DNA of 36,594 bases from Saprospiraceae bacterium (GTDB lineage: Bacteria; Bacteroidota; Bacteroidia; Chitinophagales; Saprospiraceae), in the NCBI GenBank assembly GCA_026989035.1, contig JALSKB010000212.1, positions 1-36,594 on the forward strand, read 5' to 3'. The notes beneath the pieces are model-generated. The model was not told the DNA's origin. It did not search any database and was given only the letters and a program-made list of their open reading frames with translations. The position numbers and the translations under genes are program-made. Below are positions 8,656-15,841 of the stretch, piece after piece (positions within the stretch are counted from its first letter, which is position 1; each line of letters begins with the position of its first letter).

Positions 8656-9723
8656 ATGGTCAAACAACGCAGCAAAACCCTCAGCAGTCGAAAGAGCGAA
8701 TTGGCAAATACCTTTTTCCAACTCCAAGTCATTTCATTTGCCGAAAGGCAGGAAAAAGCTATCCCCGCCTTCGAAGAAAAACTGACCAAAGCCGGAGAAT
8801 TTCCACTTCGCCCCCACGGCCTGCACATCTTCCAAATCAACATCGGCAAGCTCTGTAACCAAAGCTGCATCCACTGTCATGTCGATGCAGGCCCAGACAA
8901 AAAGCGCGAAAACATGAGCCGCCAAACGCTCGAGCGTTGCCTGGAAATCATCGCCTCTACGCCCGACATCCACACCGTGGACATCACCGGCGGCGCTCCG
9001 GAAATGAACCCCCACTTTCGCTGGTTCGTCGAAGAAGTCTCCCGCCTCGGCAAACAAATCATCGATCGCTGTAACCTCACCATCATTGTCTCCAACCCCA
9101 AGTACCACGACCTGCCCGAATTCTTCGCCAAACATCGGGTACAAGTCGTTTCCTCCCTACCCCACTACAACCGCCTGCGTACCGACCGCCAACGAGGAGA
9201 CGGAGTCTTTGAGGCCAGCATACAAGCTCTAAAAAAACTCAATGCCGCAGGCTATGGACAAGAAGACTCCGACTTGGAACTGCACTTGGTCTATAACCCC
9301 TCCGGCTCCTTCCTGCCGGCAGGGCAAGCCTGCCTGGAAGCCGAATTCAAACAACACCTCAAACGCAAATACGACATCAGCTTCAACAAATTGCTCACCA
9401 TCACCAACTTGCCCATCAGCCGCTTTTTGGACTACCTGCTGCAATCGGGGCAATACGAATCTTACATGGAGACCCTCCATCAGGCCTACAACCCGGCAAC
9501 CCTGCAGGGCTTGATGTGCCGCAGCATGGTTTCCGTCAGTTGGGATGGATACCTTTACGACTGCGATTTCAATCAAATGCTGGACCTCAAAGTTCAAGAC
9601 ACCGGCACCCATATCGATGATTTTGATTGGGAGACTTTCGTCAAACGCCGCATTGTCGTCAACAGGCATTGCTACGGCTGTACGGCCGGAGCCGGCTCCA
9701 GCTGCGGAGGAGAAATCGCCTGA
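8656..9723 (+). CDS. arsS: Arsenosugar biosynthesis radical SAM protein ArsS
   Basis: A 355-residue radical SAM enzyme. The [4Fe-4S]-binding motif CNQSCIHC (Cys67, Cys71, Cys74) is followed by HVDAGP and the glycine motif TGGAPEMNP. The C-terminal DUF3641-type domain ends in the Cys-rich CYGCTAGAGSSCGG (Cys339, Cys342, Cys350). ArsS is proposed to transfer the 5'-deoxyadenosyl group of SAM to dimethylarsenite, giving a precursor of arsenosugars. The usual partner ArsM (arsenite methyltransferase) is not in this window, so it must be elsewhere or the substrate differs. The first ~40 residues form an extension containing the dispersed hairpin motif (8735-8750). No other ATG lies before the conserved FEEKL region, so the start stands. 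Confidence 0.92.
   Translation: MVKQRSKTLSSRKSELANTFFQLQVISFAERQEKAIPAFEEKLTKAGEFPLRPHGLHIFQINIGKLCNQSCIHCHVDAGPDKKRENMSRQTLERCLEIIASTPDIHTVDITGGAPEMNPHFRWFVEEVSRLGKQIIDRCNLTIIVSNPKYHDLPEFFAKHRVQVVSSLPHYNRLRTDRQRGDGVFEASIQALKKLNAAGYGQEDSDLELHLVYNPSGSFLPAGQACLEAEFKQHLKRKYDISFNKLLTITNLPISRFLDYLLQSGQYESYMETLHQAYNPATLQGLMCRSMVSVSWDGYLYDCDFNQMLDLKVQDTGTHIDDFDWETFVKRRIVVNRHCYGCTAGAGSSCGGEIA
8735..8750 (+). repeat. Dispersed GAAA-loop hairpin motif inside arsS
   Basis: CATTTGCCGAAAGGCA, identical to 1145-1160. It is read here as ..S-F-A-E-R-Q in the N-terminal extension of ArsS. Confidence 0.8.
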
Positions 9724-9852
9724 GCTGCTCAAACAGCACCCTCTGCACGTTTCGGTAATATTTCCTAACTTGCGCCCACATCGCAAAAAGCGACACGCGT
9801 GGCATGGACAACACATCCCCGCGGGTCTGCTCTGCAAAAACTTTCATATTCC

Positions 9853-9871
9853 GAATGCATCAACTGCATTC
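9853..9871 (+). promoter_or_regulatory. Small leader hairpin before the OmpA lipoprotein gene
   Basis: GAATGCA-TCAAC-TGCATTC forms a 7-bp stem 26 nt before the ATG at 9898. A possible -7-like TAACTTGC lies at 9766-9773 without a clear -33. A regulatory role is only a possibility. Confidence 0.3.
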
Positions 9872-9897
9872 CGACATAAAAACCGAAATGCTGCACT

Positions 9898-10869
9898 ATG
9901 AAAAACCGAGCTCTCATTCTGCTGCTGGGCATTGTCCTTTCTCAAACCTCCTGTGTCAGCATGCAGAAATACAAAGAACTGGAGTTGGTCAAAGACCACT
10001 ACAAGGCAGAATATGAAAACTACAAAAACGTAGCAGACGAAAATGCCAAACTGCAAGAAGAACTCAACAGTTGCAACAAACAACTCAAACAATCCTATCG
10101 GGAAGCAGAAGAACTAAGCGTGCAGGTAGAAAAGTTACAACGCGAACGCGACGAATTGCAGCAGGAATACGACAATCTGCTCGAGCAAAACAAAGCCCTG
10201 ATGGCCAGTGCCTCCTATGAGACCCAATCCCTGCAGGAACTGTTAGCGGCCAAACAAGAAGAACTCGATCGCAAGGAACGAGAGCTGGCAAATGCACTCA
10301 GCGAACTGCAAAACCGCCAATCCAACCTCTCCAACCTACAAAAAAGCCTCGAAGAACGAGAAAAGAAAGTCAAAGAACTCGAAGCCCTACTCGCTACCAA
10401 AGACGAACAAGTCAGGCAAATGCGGGCCCAAATAGAAGAGGCCCTGCTCGGCTTCTCTTCCTCTGACTTCACCATTACGGAAAGAGACGGCAAGCTCTAC
10501 CTGTCTCTCAGCCAGGGCCTGCTCTTCAAAAAAGGTTCGGACAAACTCGACTACAAAGGACTCAACGCCATCAAGCAGATTGCAGAAGCACTCAACACTA
10601 ACCCCGATATGGATATCGTAGTCGAAGGCCACACCGACTCCGACGGCAGCCCCGAACGCAACTGGGATCTCAGCGTACTGCGGGCTGCCACTGTCGTCAA
10701 GGCCCTCACCCAAAATGGCGTTGACCCTCAACGCATCAGTGCCTGTGGCCGAGCTTTCTATAGTCCTGTGGCACCCAACGACACCGAAGCCAACAAAGCA
10801 CTCAATCGCCGAACGGAAATCATCCTCACCCCTAAACTGGACCAACTCTACAAGATTCTGGACCAATAA
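9898..10869 (+). CDS. OmpA-family lipoprotein with long coiled coil
   Basis: A 323-residue lipoprotein whose leader ends at LSQTSC (Cys19). Residues ~25-180 are Glu/Lys/Gln-rich heptad sequence, a long coiled coil. The C-terminal OmpA domain (~195-315) contains VVEGHTDSDG and ends in the peptidoglycan-binding NRRTE. The predicted role is to tether the outer membrane to peptidoglycan across the periplasm, with the coiled coil as spacer, as in Lpp/Pal or MotB-like architectures. Transcribed alone: 174 nt separate it from arsS and a strong terminator follows at 10902. Confidence 0.92.
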   Translation: MKNRALILLLGIVLSQTSCVSMQKYKELELVKDHYKAEYENYKNVADENAKLQEELNSCNKQLKQSYREAEELSVQVEKLQRERDELQQEYDNLLEQNKALMASASYETQSLQELLAAKQEELDRKERELANALSELQNRQSNLSNLQKSLEEREKKVKELEALLATKDEQVRQMRAQIEEALLGFSSSDFTITERDGKLYLSLSQGLLFKKGSDKLDYKGLNAIKQIAEALNTNPDMDIVVEGHTDSDGSPERNWDLSVLRAATVVKALTQNGVDPQRISACGRAFYSPVAPNDTEANKALNRRTEIILTPKLDQLYKILDQ

Positions 10870-10901
10870 GACCTCCTTCAGGCACATATTTTGGCTTCAA
10901 A

Positions 10902-10938
10902 GCATAAAAAAAGTGGGTAAACCCCACTTTTTTTATGC
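10902..10938. terminator. Strong bidirectional intrinsic terminator
   Basis: A perfect 16-bp stem GCATAAAAAAAGTGGG/CCCACTTTTTTTATGC with a 5-nt loop. The A-run and T-run flanking the GC core give terminator form in both directions. It lies 33 nt after the stop of the OmpA lipoprotein gene. Confidence 0.85.
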
Positions 10939-11401
10939 TCATACCCCTATTTTGGCACGGTATTTGATATTAAAAAAGCAGAGGCAGAAAGCCAAATTCT
11001 CCTCAAAAAAAGCGAGAGAAAGACAAATTAAAAAAAGTCTTATCTTGCGCCCGAAAAGCTGTGCTTATATCACGGCGGCTCGAAACACTATAACTCACAC
11101 TATTGAAACACACTCGACATGAAACACATCAACACCTTCCATTCACCACCCCTTAAAAGGGGCCTTTCTCCAGCGAAAACTTCCAGGTCAAAAATTCCGA
11201 TAAGCTCTTAAATCTCGTAAAAGAGCCTTTGGAAGAGGTAAAGCTGCAAGCTTTGCCAAGGGGCTAAGTATGCCTCAACCTGATCTCCCCCCATTTCTCC
11301 CTTTTAACCGATTTGCCTAACGGCAGGTAAGAGTCCTGCAAAATTTTGGGAGTCTCTCCCGAACACACACGCTATATCTAACCTCTAAACAATAATCACA
11401 C
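10939..11401. other. 463-nt intergenic leader region with 11-bp direct repeats
   Basis: No supported gene. A possible -7-like TATCTTGC is at 11041-11048. The 11-mer ACATGAAACAC occurs at 11117-11127 and again at 11400-11410, where it spans the start codon of the small membrane protein gene. The first copy opens a 30-codon frame without family features. Between them are hairpins (CCCCTTAAAAGGGG near 11150, GGGAGTCTCTCCC near 11360) and a variant of the dispersed motif (ATTTGCCTAACGGCAG near 11314). Confidence 0.6.
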
Positions 11402-11611
11402 ATGAAACACGCACAAGCTACCACCGCACAGACTTCCGGCAAGAATCAAATGCTCGTTCTTCTCGTCATCGGAATCCTCGGCGCCGCCGGACTGTTTTAC
11501 GTTCTCAACTCTTCCAATGACAAAACCGGTTTTTCCGAAAAGCAACAACCTCAGAAAATCGAACTATCTCAACACATCCAACAAACGGAAGAAGTGGCAA
11601 CAATCCGCTAA
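11402..11611 (+). CDS. Small single-pass membrane protein, unknown
   Basis: Unrecognised. The 69 residues hold one hydrophobic segment (MLVLLVIGILGAAGLFYVL, ~18-36) preceded by a Lys/Gln/Thr-rich, mildly basic N-terminus and followed by a polar Gln/Glu-rich tail, so N-in, tail-out topology is likely. The hydrophobic pattern and the clean start after an AT-rich leader suggest a real gene, but there is no family evidence. It precedes the PspC-domain gene by 169 nt with a hairpin and repeat fragment between them. Confidence 0.5.
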   Translation: MKHAQATTAQTSGKNQMLVLLVIGILGAAGLFYVLNSSNDKTGFSEKQQPQKIELSQHIQQTEEVATIR

Positions 11612-11672
11612 ATCAAATCGGGCAAAAGCCTTACAGCTGTTTGTCGCAATAAACCCATACAAAGAGCGTTTG

Positions 11673-11707
11673 CCAAGTAGCCCGAAGCAGCAGATCGGGC
11701 TGCTTGG
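11673..11707. repeat. 13-bp inverted repeat between small membrane protein and PspC gene
   Basis: Arms CCAAGTAGCCCGA and TCGGGCTGCTTGG, with one T-G wobble, surround a 9-nt loop. No T-tract follows on the plus strand, so it is a hairpin of unknown function rather than a clear terminator. Confidence 0.65.
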
Positions 11708-11723
11708 CTCGTTGTTTCTATAT

Positions 11724-11757
11724 ACTCATGGCGAAGTGATTTGGGAGGCGTTAGCCT
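11724..11757 (-). repeat. Partial, inverted copy of the ~97-bp intergenic repeat
   Basis: The minus strand reads AGGCTAACGCCTCCCAAATC, then ACTTCGCCATGAGTAT. This matches the right part of the copy at 27497-27594 with one difference, then similarity stops. It ends 23 nt before the PspC gene. Confidence 0.75.
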
Positions 11758-11780
11758 CAACATTTCACCATCAGATAGAT

Positions 11781-11993
11781 ATGAAAAGGCTAAAAACGAT
11801 ATTAGAACGCTCGTTGTTCGGGGTATGTGCTTCCATAGCGGAAAAGCTGGGCATTCCCGTAGCTAAGGTTCGCTTGTATTTCATTTATGCCTCTTTTGCG
11901 ACTTTGGGCTCGCCCCTTTTGTTTTATCTCATTGGAGCCTTTTGGATTAAAGCTAAGAAATGGCTCTTCCAGCGCAGCCCTATTTTCGAGTGA
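11781..11993 (+). CDS. PspC-domain small membrane protein
   Basis: 70 residues. LERSLFGVCASIAEKLGI followed by VRLYFIYASFATLGSPLLFYLIGAFWI fits the PspC domain (an amphipathic start with GVCxxIAExxGI, then VRL and one membrane helix ending in a short charged tail). PspC is known from the phage-shock envelope stress response of Proteobacteria; short stand-alone PspC proteins are common in Bacteroidota, where the role is not established. The longer frame upstream runs through the hairpin and repeat at 11673-11757, so I start at ATG 11781. Confidence 0.85.
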   Translation: MKRLKTILERSLFGVCASIAEKLGIPVAKVRLYFIYASFATLGSPLLFYLIGAFWIKAKKWLFQRSPIFE

Positions 11994-12022
11994 GCTTATG
12001 TCATTCAACCAAAATTGGCTTT

Positions 12023-12856
12023 TCACTTCTCCTCGGGAACCAGTACATAACCCTCTACGGCCATCTTGGAAAAGGACTTGTAATCCAGCCAGGCATAGCC
12101 AAATCTTCCCCACTGAGCCCCAAAGGCAGAACGCAACTCAAAGGCTTGTTTTTCCTGGTCAAAACCAACGACCAAGAAAGGGTGTAAGTTTTCCCCTGCA
12201 GCATATTTCGGTAAAACAGGCAATAAATCTCCTTCTGTCTTGAGAAGCACCACCACCGGATTACCCCGCATCAAAGACTTGCGCGTAGCAAAGATTTTTT
12301 GGGTCGGACGACTCCCCGTGTGATACAATTCCAAAAAATTAACGAGTTTGTAGTGAGGTACTGAACGCAGAGCAGCCGGCAAAGAACGCGTGCCATAAGG
12401 AACAAAAGCCGCATCCACGGTACCCTCTTCAGCTAAAATTTCCAAGGCATGGCGAAGTTCGGGCTTGACCATGTTTAGCAACAAAAAGTCAGGGCTGAGG
12501 TTTTGCTTGTAGTTTTGATCGTAATTCAGGTAAAACTCCATAGCATCGGCCAGCACTTGGCAAAACTCAGCGGCGTAAACCTGCTGACTGCGAACCGGCA
12601 GCAAAAAGGGTTTGACACTCTGTTCTCTCAGCATCTCTGCAGAGCTTTCGCCAAAACCGGGCATGCGCGGCATAAACAAATCAATCAAAGCCGCATCACG
12701 CACACCCAAAGCCACTTCCTTAGCCGTAAGCGTCTCAGGTAAAGTGTCCACTACAACACCTCCTGCCTCCAAACAAAAAGTGCTATTCCGATCTGCTTTC
12801 AAAGCCAAAGCATGCAAAAAAGAAAAAGCGATTAGCGAAAAAACAAGCAGCCGCAT
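12023..12856 (-). CDS. Divergent papain-like (C1 family) exported protein
   Basis: 277 residues from MRLLVFSLIAFSFLHALA, a signal peptide; an ATG 13 codons upstream (12895) would place charged sequence before it. The C-terminal half follows C1 peptidases of Bacteroidota: NPVVVLLKT, then LHPFLVVGFDQEKQAFELRS, FGAQWG, FGYAWLDY, and a final YVLVPE. His225 fits the catalytic His (HAxxVVGYD). The catalytic Asn of NSWG is Ser243 in R-S-A-F-G. Cys99 (AAEFCQVLA, followed by LSPDFLL) probably aligns with the active-site Cys, although the usual Trp after it is Gln. A weak or altered protease, or a non-catalytic relative, is likely. Convergent with the PspC gene. Confidence 0.7.
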   Translation of the reverse strand: MRLLVFSLIAFSFLHALALKADRNSTFCLEAGGVVVDTLPETLTAKEVALGVRDAALIDLFMPRMPGFGESSAEMLREQSVKPFLLPVRSQQVYAAEFCQVLADAMEFYLNYDQNYKQNLSPDFLLLNMVKPELRHALEILAEEGTVDAAFVPYGTRSLPAALRSVPHYKLVNFLELYHTGSRPTQKIFATRKSLMRGNPVVVLLKTEGDLLPVLPKYAAGENLHPFLVVGFDQEKQAFELRSAFGAQWGRFGYAWLDYKSFSKMAVEGYVLVPEEK

Positions 12857-13050
12857 AAAGAAGTAATTTGAGCTCGGAAATCGGAAACCTTTCATGAGAT
12901 GGGACTTTAGCTCTTACAACGCAGCAGACAAGGGCTTTGGTCTATTTCTCGGGCAGCTCCATCGGTTAACAGCAAAGCAAACCACGGAAAGTACGACTAC
13001 AAAACCACAAAGGAAGATTTGATTTAGAAAACGGAGCAATTCTGAGCTTC

Positions 13051-13084
13051 CTTGTTTCACTTTCCCAAATCTCTCGTAATTTTG
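13051..13084 (+). promoter_or_regulatory. Promoter upstream of thyA
   Basis: -7 TAATTTTG (13077-13084) matches TAnnTTTG; TTTC at 13055-13058 lies 18 nt upstream, or CTTG at 13051-13054 lies 22 nt upstream. It implies a leader of about 170 nt before thyA. The rest of the 12857-13260 gap shows nothing else convincing. Confidence 0.5.
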
Positions 13085-13260
13085 TCCGCACACCTAGGGA
13101 AAATAACCCAATTGGGGGAATTGGAAACGACGGAATCATCTATGCGCAAACACAACAGATAGCGCATGCAAACAATGCTGCTCAATCTGTTTTCATCCAC
13201 CCTACCCGATACGGCGGCCGGCAAGCTGCTCCGTTACAGGGCAAACCCAAAACGCTGACT

Positions 13261-14052
13261 ATGCAAGCCTACCTCGAACTCATGCGCCACGTCTTGGAAA
13301 ACGGCACGGAAAAAAACGACCGTACCGGTACAGGCACTTTATCCTGCTTTGGCTACCAAATGCGATTCAATCTGCAAGAAGGCTTCCCCTTACTCACGAC
13401 CAAAAAGCTTCACCTCAAAAGCATCATCCACGAACTGCTCTGGTTCCTGCGGGGAGACACTAATGTGCGTTATCTACAGGAAAACGGCGTGCGCATTTGG
13501 AACGAATGGGCCGATGAAAACGGCGATTTAGGCCCCATATACGGCAAACAATGGGTCCGCTGGGAAGGTCCGGAAGGCCCCGTCAACCAAATAGCCCGGG
13601 CCGTGGAAACCATCAAGAACAATCCCGACTCCAGGCGCATCCTCGTCAGTGCTTGGAATGTGGGCGAATTGCCACAGATGGCACTGAGCCCCTGCCATGC
13701 TTTCTTTCAGTTTTACGTAGCTAATGGCAAGCTCTCCTGCCAACTCTACCAACGCTCGGCAGACGTCTTCCTAGGCGTGCCTTTCAACATCGCCTCCTAT
13801 GCCTTGCTCACCTTGATGATGGCCCAGGTTTGCCAATTGGAAGCCGGCGAATTTGTACACACCTTCGGAGATGTACACCTCTACAAAAACCACTTGGAAC
13901 AGGCCCGCTTGCAACTCAGCCGAGAGCCACGCCCCCTGCCCCAAATGAGACTCAATCCCGAAGTTCAAGACATCTTCGCCTTTCAATACGAAGACTTCAA
14001 GCTGGAAAACTACAATCCCCATCCCCACATCAAAGCCCAAGTGGCTGTTTAG
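13261..14052 (+). CDS. thyA: Thymidylate synthase
   Basis: Makes dTMP from dUMP with methylene-tetrahydrofolate as methyl donor and reductant. 263 residues, the same length as the E. coli enzyme within one residue. Motifs: [21 protein letters not shown], the nucleophile [12 protein letters not shown] (Cys145), [20 protein letters not shown] and [15 protein letters not shown], all intact. It is the first gene of a plus-strand run; the UbiD-family gene begins 3 nt after its stop. Confidence 0.98.
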   Translation: MQAYLELMRHVLENGTEKNDRTGTGTLSCFGYQMRFNLQEGFPLLTTKKLHLKSIIHELLWFLRGDTNVRYLQENGVRIWNEWADENGDLGPIYGKQWVRWEGPEGPVNQIARAVETIKNNPDSRRILVSAWNVGELPQMALSPCHAFFQFYVANGKLSCQLYQRSADVFLGVPFNIASYALLTLMMAQVCQLEAGEFVHTFGDVHLYKNHLEQARLQLSREPRPLPQMRLNPEVQDIFAFQYEDFKLENYNPHPHIKAQVAV

Positions 14053-14055
14053 ACC

Positions 14056-15816
14056 ATGTATAAAAGCCTCAAAGACTGCCTGGCCGACCTAGAGCGACAC
14101 GGCCAGCTTCGCCGCATCAGTAAAGAAGTTGACCCCCAGCTGGAAATGGCCGACATCCACCTGGAAACTTTTGAAAAGGGCGGCCCGGCCCTCCTCTTTG
14201 AAAAAGTGAAAGGTAGCCCTTTTGCAGCAGCCTCCAACTTGTACGGCACTTTTGAACGGACTGAATTTCTCTTCCGCCGAACTCTAGAGCCTCTTCGCTT
14301 AGCCCTGCGCTTCAAAGACGACCCCTTGCTGTTGTTGCGCCGGCCCCAACATTTGGCGAAAGCCCTCAAAACGATGACTCATGCCCTGCCCCGGCGCCTG
14401 AGGAGACGCCCCCCCTCCATGCAAGCCAAAACAAAAATATCTCAATTGCCGCAAATCAAATCCTGGCCCCTGGACGGCGGTGCTTTTATCACCCTACCCC
14501 AAGTGCTCACCCTACCCCCAGATACTACAGACATCAAGCACGCCAACCTCGGCATGTACCGCATTCAGCTTTCCGGCAACGAATACTTAACAGACAAAGA
14601 AGTGGGCATGCACTATCAATTACACCGCGGCATAGGCATACACCACAGCTTGTACAAGAAATCCAAACAGCCCTTTAACGCCTCTGTCTTTGTCGGTGGC
14701 CCTCCGGCTCATACCTTTGCCGCCATCATGCCCATGCCGGAAGAACTTTCGGAACTTTTGTTGGCAGGCATGCTGGCAGGGCGCAGATTTCGGTACTACC
14801 GGCATGAAGGACACATCATATCCGCTGACGCAGACTTTGTCATAACGGGAGAAATCAAAAAAGAACAGCTCAAACCCGAAGGGCCTTTCGGAGATCACCT
14901 CGGGTACTACAGCCTGCAACACGACTTTCCCTTCATGCGTGTAAAAGACGTCTGGCACAGACGCAACCCCATTTGGCAATTTACTGTCGTGGGAAGACCG
15001 CCCCAGGAAGACAGCAGCTTCGGCTATCTCATTAAGCGCATTGTCGAACCGATTACAGCTGCCGAGTTTCCCGGTATTCTCGACATCAACGCCGTAGATG
15101 CAGCCGGTGTCCATCCCCTTTTGCTCGCTATAGGCAGTGAGCGCTACATGCCTTTTCGCCAGGCCCGCCCGGAAGAAATACTCACCCAGGCCAATCACCT
15201 GCTCGGCAAAGGACAAACCTCTTTGGCCAAATTTCTGCTCATCACAACCCGCGAAGGCAATCCTCAATTAAGCACCCACGACATACCCACCTTTTTCAAC
15301 CACCTGCTCAAACGCATCGACTGGAAGCGCGACCTCCACTTCTATACCCGCACCACCATAGACACCCTCGATTACTCCGGCTCCGGATGGAACCAAGGCT
15401 CCAAAGTCGTCATGGCTGCACACGGCCCCGAAATACGAGATTTATCCAACAGCCTTCCGGCAAATTTCACCCTCCCCAAAGGCTTCTCGAATCCTCGTTT
15501 TGTCCTTCCCGGCATTCTGGTTGTAGAAAGCCCCGCATTTAAAAGCGAAGACGGGTACCGGCAAGCTGAAGATTTCGCAAAAACCCTGAAAAAAACTGAC
15601 ACTGAGGGTCTAGCCTTGATTGTACTCTGTGATGATAGCAACTTCCTCAGCAGTACCCTCGATAACTTTCTCTGGGCAACTTTCACCCGAGCCAACCCCT
15701 CTCACGATTTGCACGGCGTCGGGGCCTTTATAAAACACAAGCACTGGGGTTGTGCCGGCCCCCTCATCATCGACGCCAGAACAAAACCGCATCACGCACC
15801 GGTCTTAGAGAGATAA
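14056..15816 (+). CDS. UbiD-family decarboxylase
   Basis: A 586-residue UbiD-type (de)carboxylase, the family that uses prenylated FMN made by UbiX to remove aromatic or alpha,beta-unsaturated carboxyl groups. Visible: MHYQLHRGIGIHH near 190, the active-site segment PEGPFGDHLGYYS (Glu275 in EGPFGDH) and GPLIIDAR near the end. It is longer than E. coli UbiD (about 500) mainly at the N-terminal side, where an Arg-rich stretch (RRLRRR, ~112-117) occurs. In menaquinone-using Bacteroidota its substrate could be a menaquinone or other aromatic-acid intermediate; not determinable here. Close spacing to thyA and 25 nt to the next gene suggest one operon. Confidence 0.9.
   Translation: MYKSLKDCLADLERHGQLRRISKEVDPQLEMADIHLETFEKGGPALLFEKVKGSPFAAASNLYGTFERTEFLFRRTLEPLRLALRFKDDPLLLLRRPQHLAKALKTMTHALPRRLRRRPPSMQAKTKISQLPQIKSWPLDGGAFITLPQVLTLPPDTTDIKHANLGMYRIQLSGNEYLTDKEVGMHYQLHRGIGIHHSLYKKSKQPFNASVFVGGPPAHTFAAIMPMPEELSELLLAGMLAGRRFRYYRHEGHIISADADFVITGEIKKEQLKPEGPFGDHLGYYSLQHDFPFMRVKDVWHRRNPIWQFTVVGRPPQEDSSFGYLIKRIVEPITAAEFPGILDINAVDAAGVHPLLLAIGSERYMPFRQARPEEILTQANHLLGKGQTSLAKFLLITTREGNPQLSTHDIPTFFNHLLKRIDWKRDLHFYTRTTIDTLDYSGSGWNQGSKVVMAAHGPEIRDLSNSLPANFTLPKGFSNPRFVLPGILVVESPAFKSEDGYRQAEDFAKTLKKTDTEGLALIVLCDDSNFLSSTLDNFLWATFTRANPSHDLHGVGAFIKHKHWGCAGPLIIDARTKPHHAPVLER
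14350..14364 (+). repeat. Dispersed GAAA-loop hairpin motif (GGC/GCC form) inside the UbiD gene
   Basis: CATTTGGCGAAAGCC, read as Q-H-L-A-K-A. It is identical to the complement of 18939-18953. Confidence 0.75.
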
Positions 15817-15841
15817 ACCCACTCCTACCAAAAAAAACACC

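Noticed and set aside
8249-9723. Selenoprotein-encoding CMD/ArsS pair
   Set aside because: The redox positions are Cys codons and there is no in-frame TGA before the true stops.
11119-11211. 30-codon frame starting MKHINTF
   Set aside because: No hydrophobic or family features; it shares only the ATGAAACAC start with the next gene and is better seen as part of a duplicated leader or insertion.
13166-13258. 30-residue open frame in the thyA leader
   Set aside because: Possible leader peptide ending just before thyA, but no composition, repeated-codon or hairpin feature supports attenuation.
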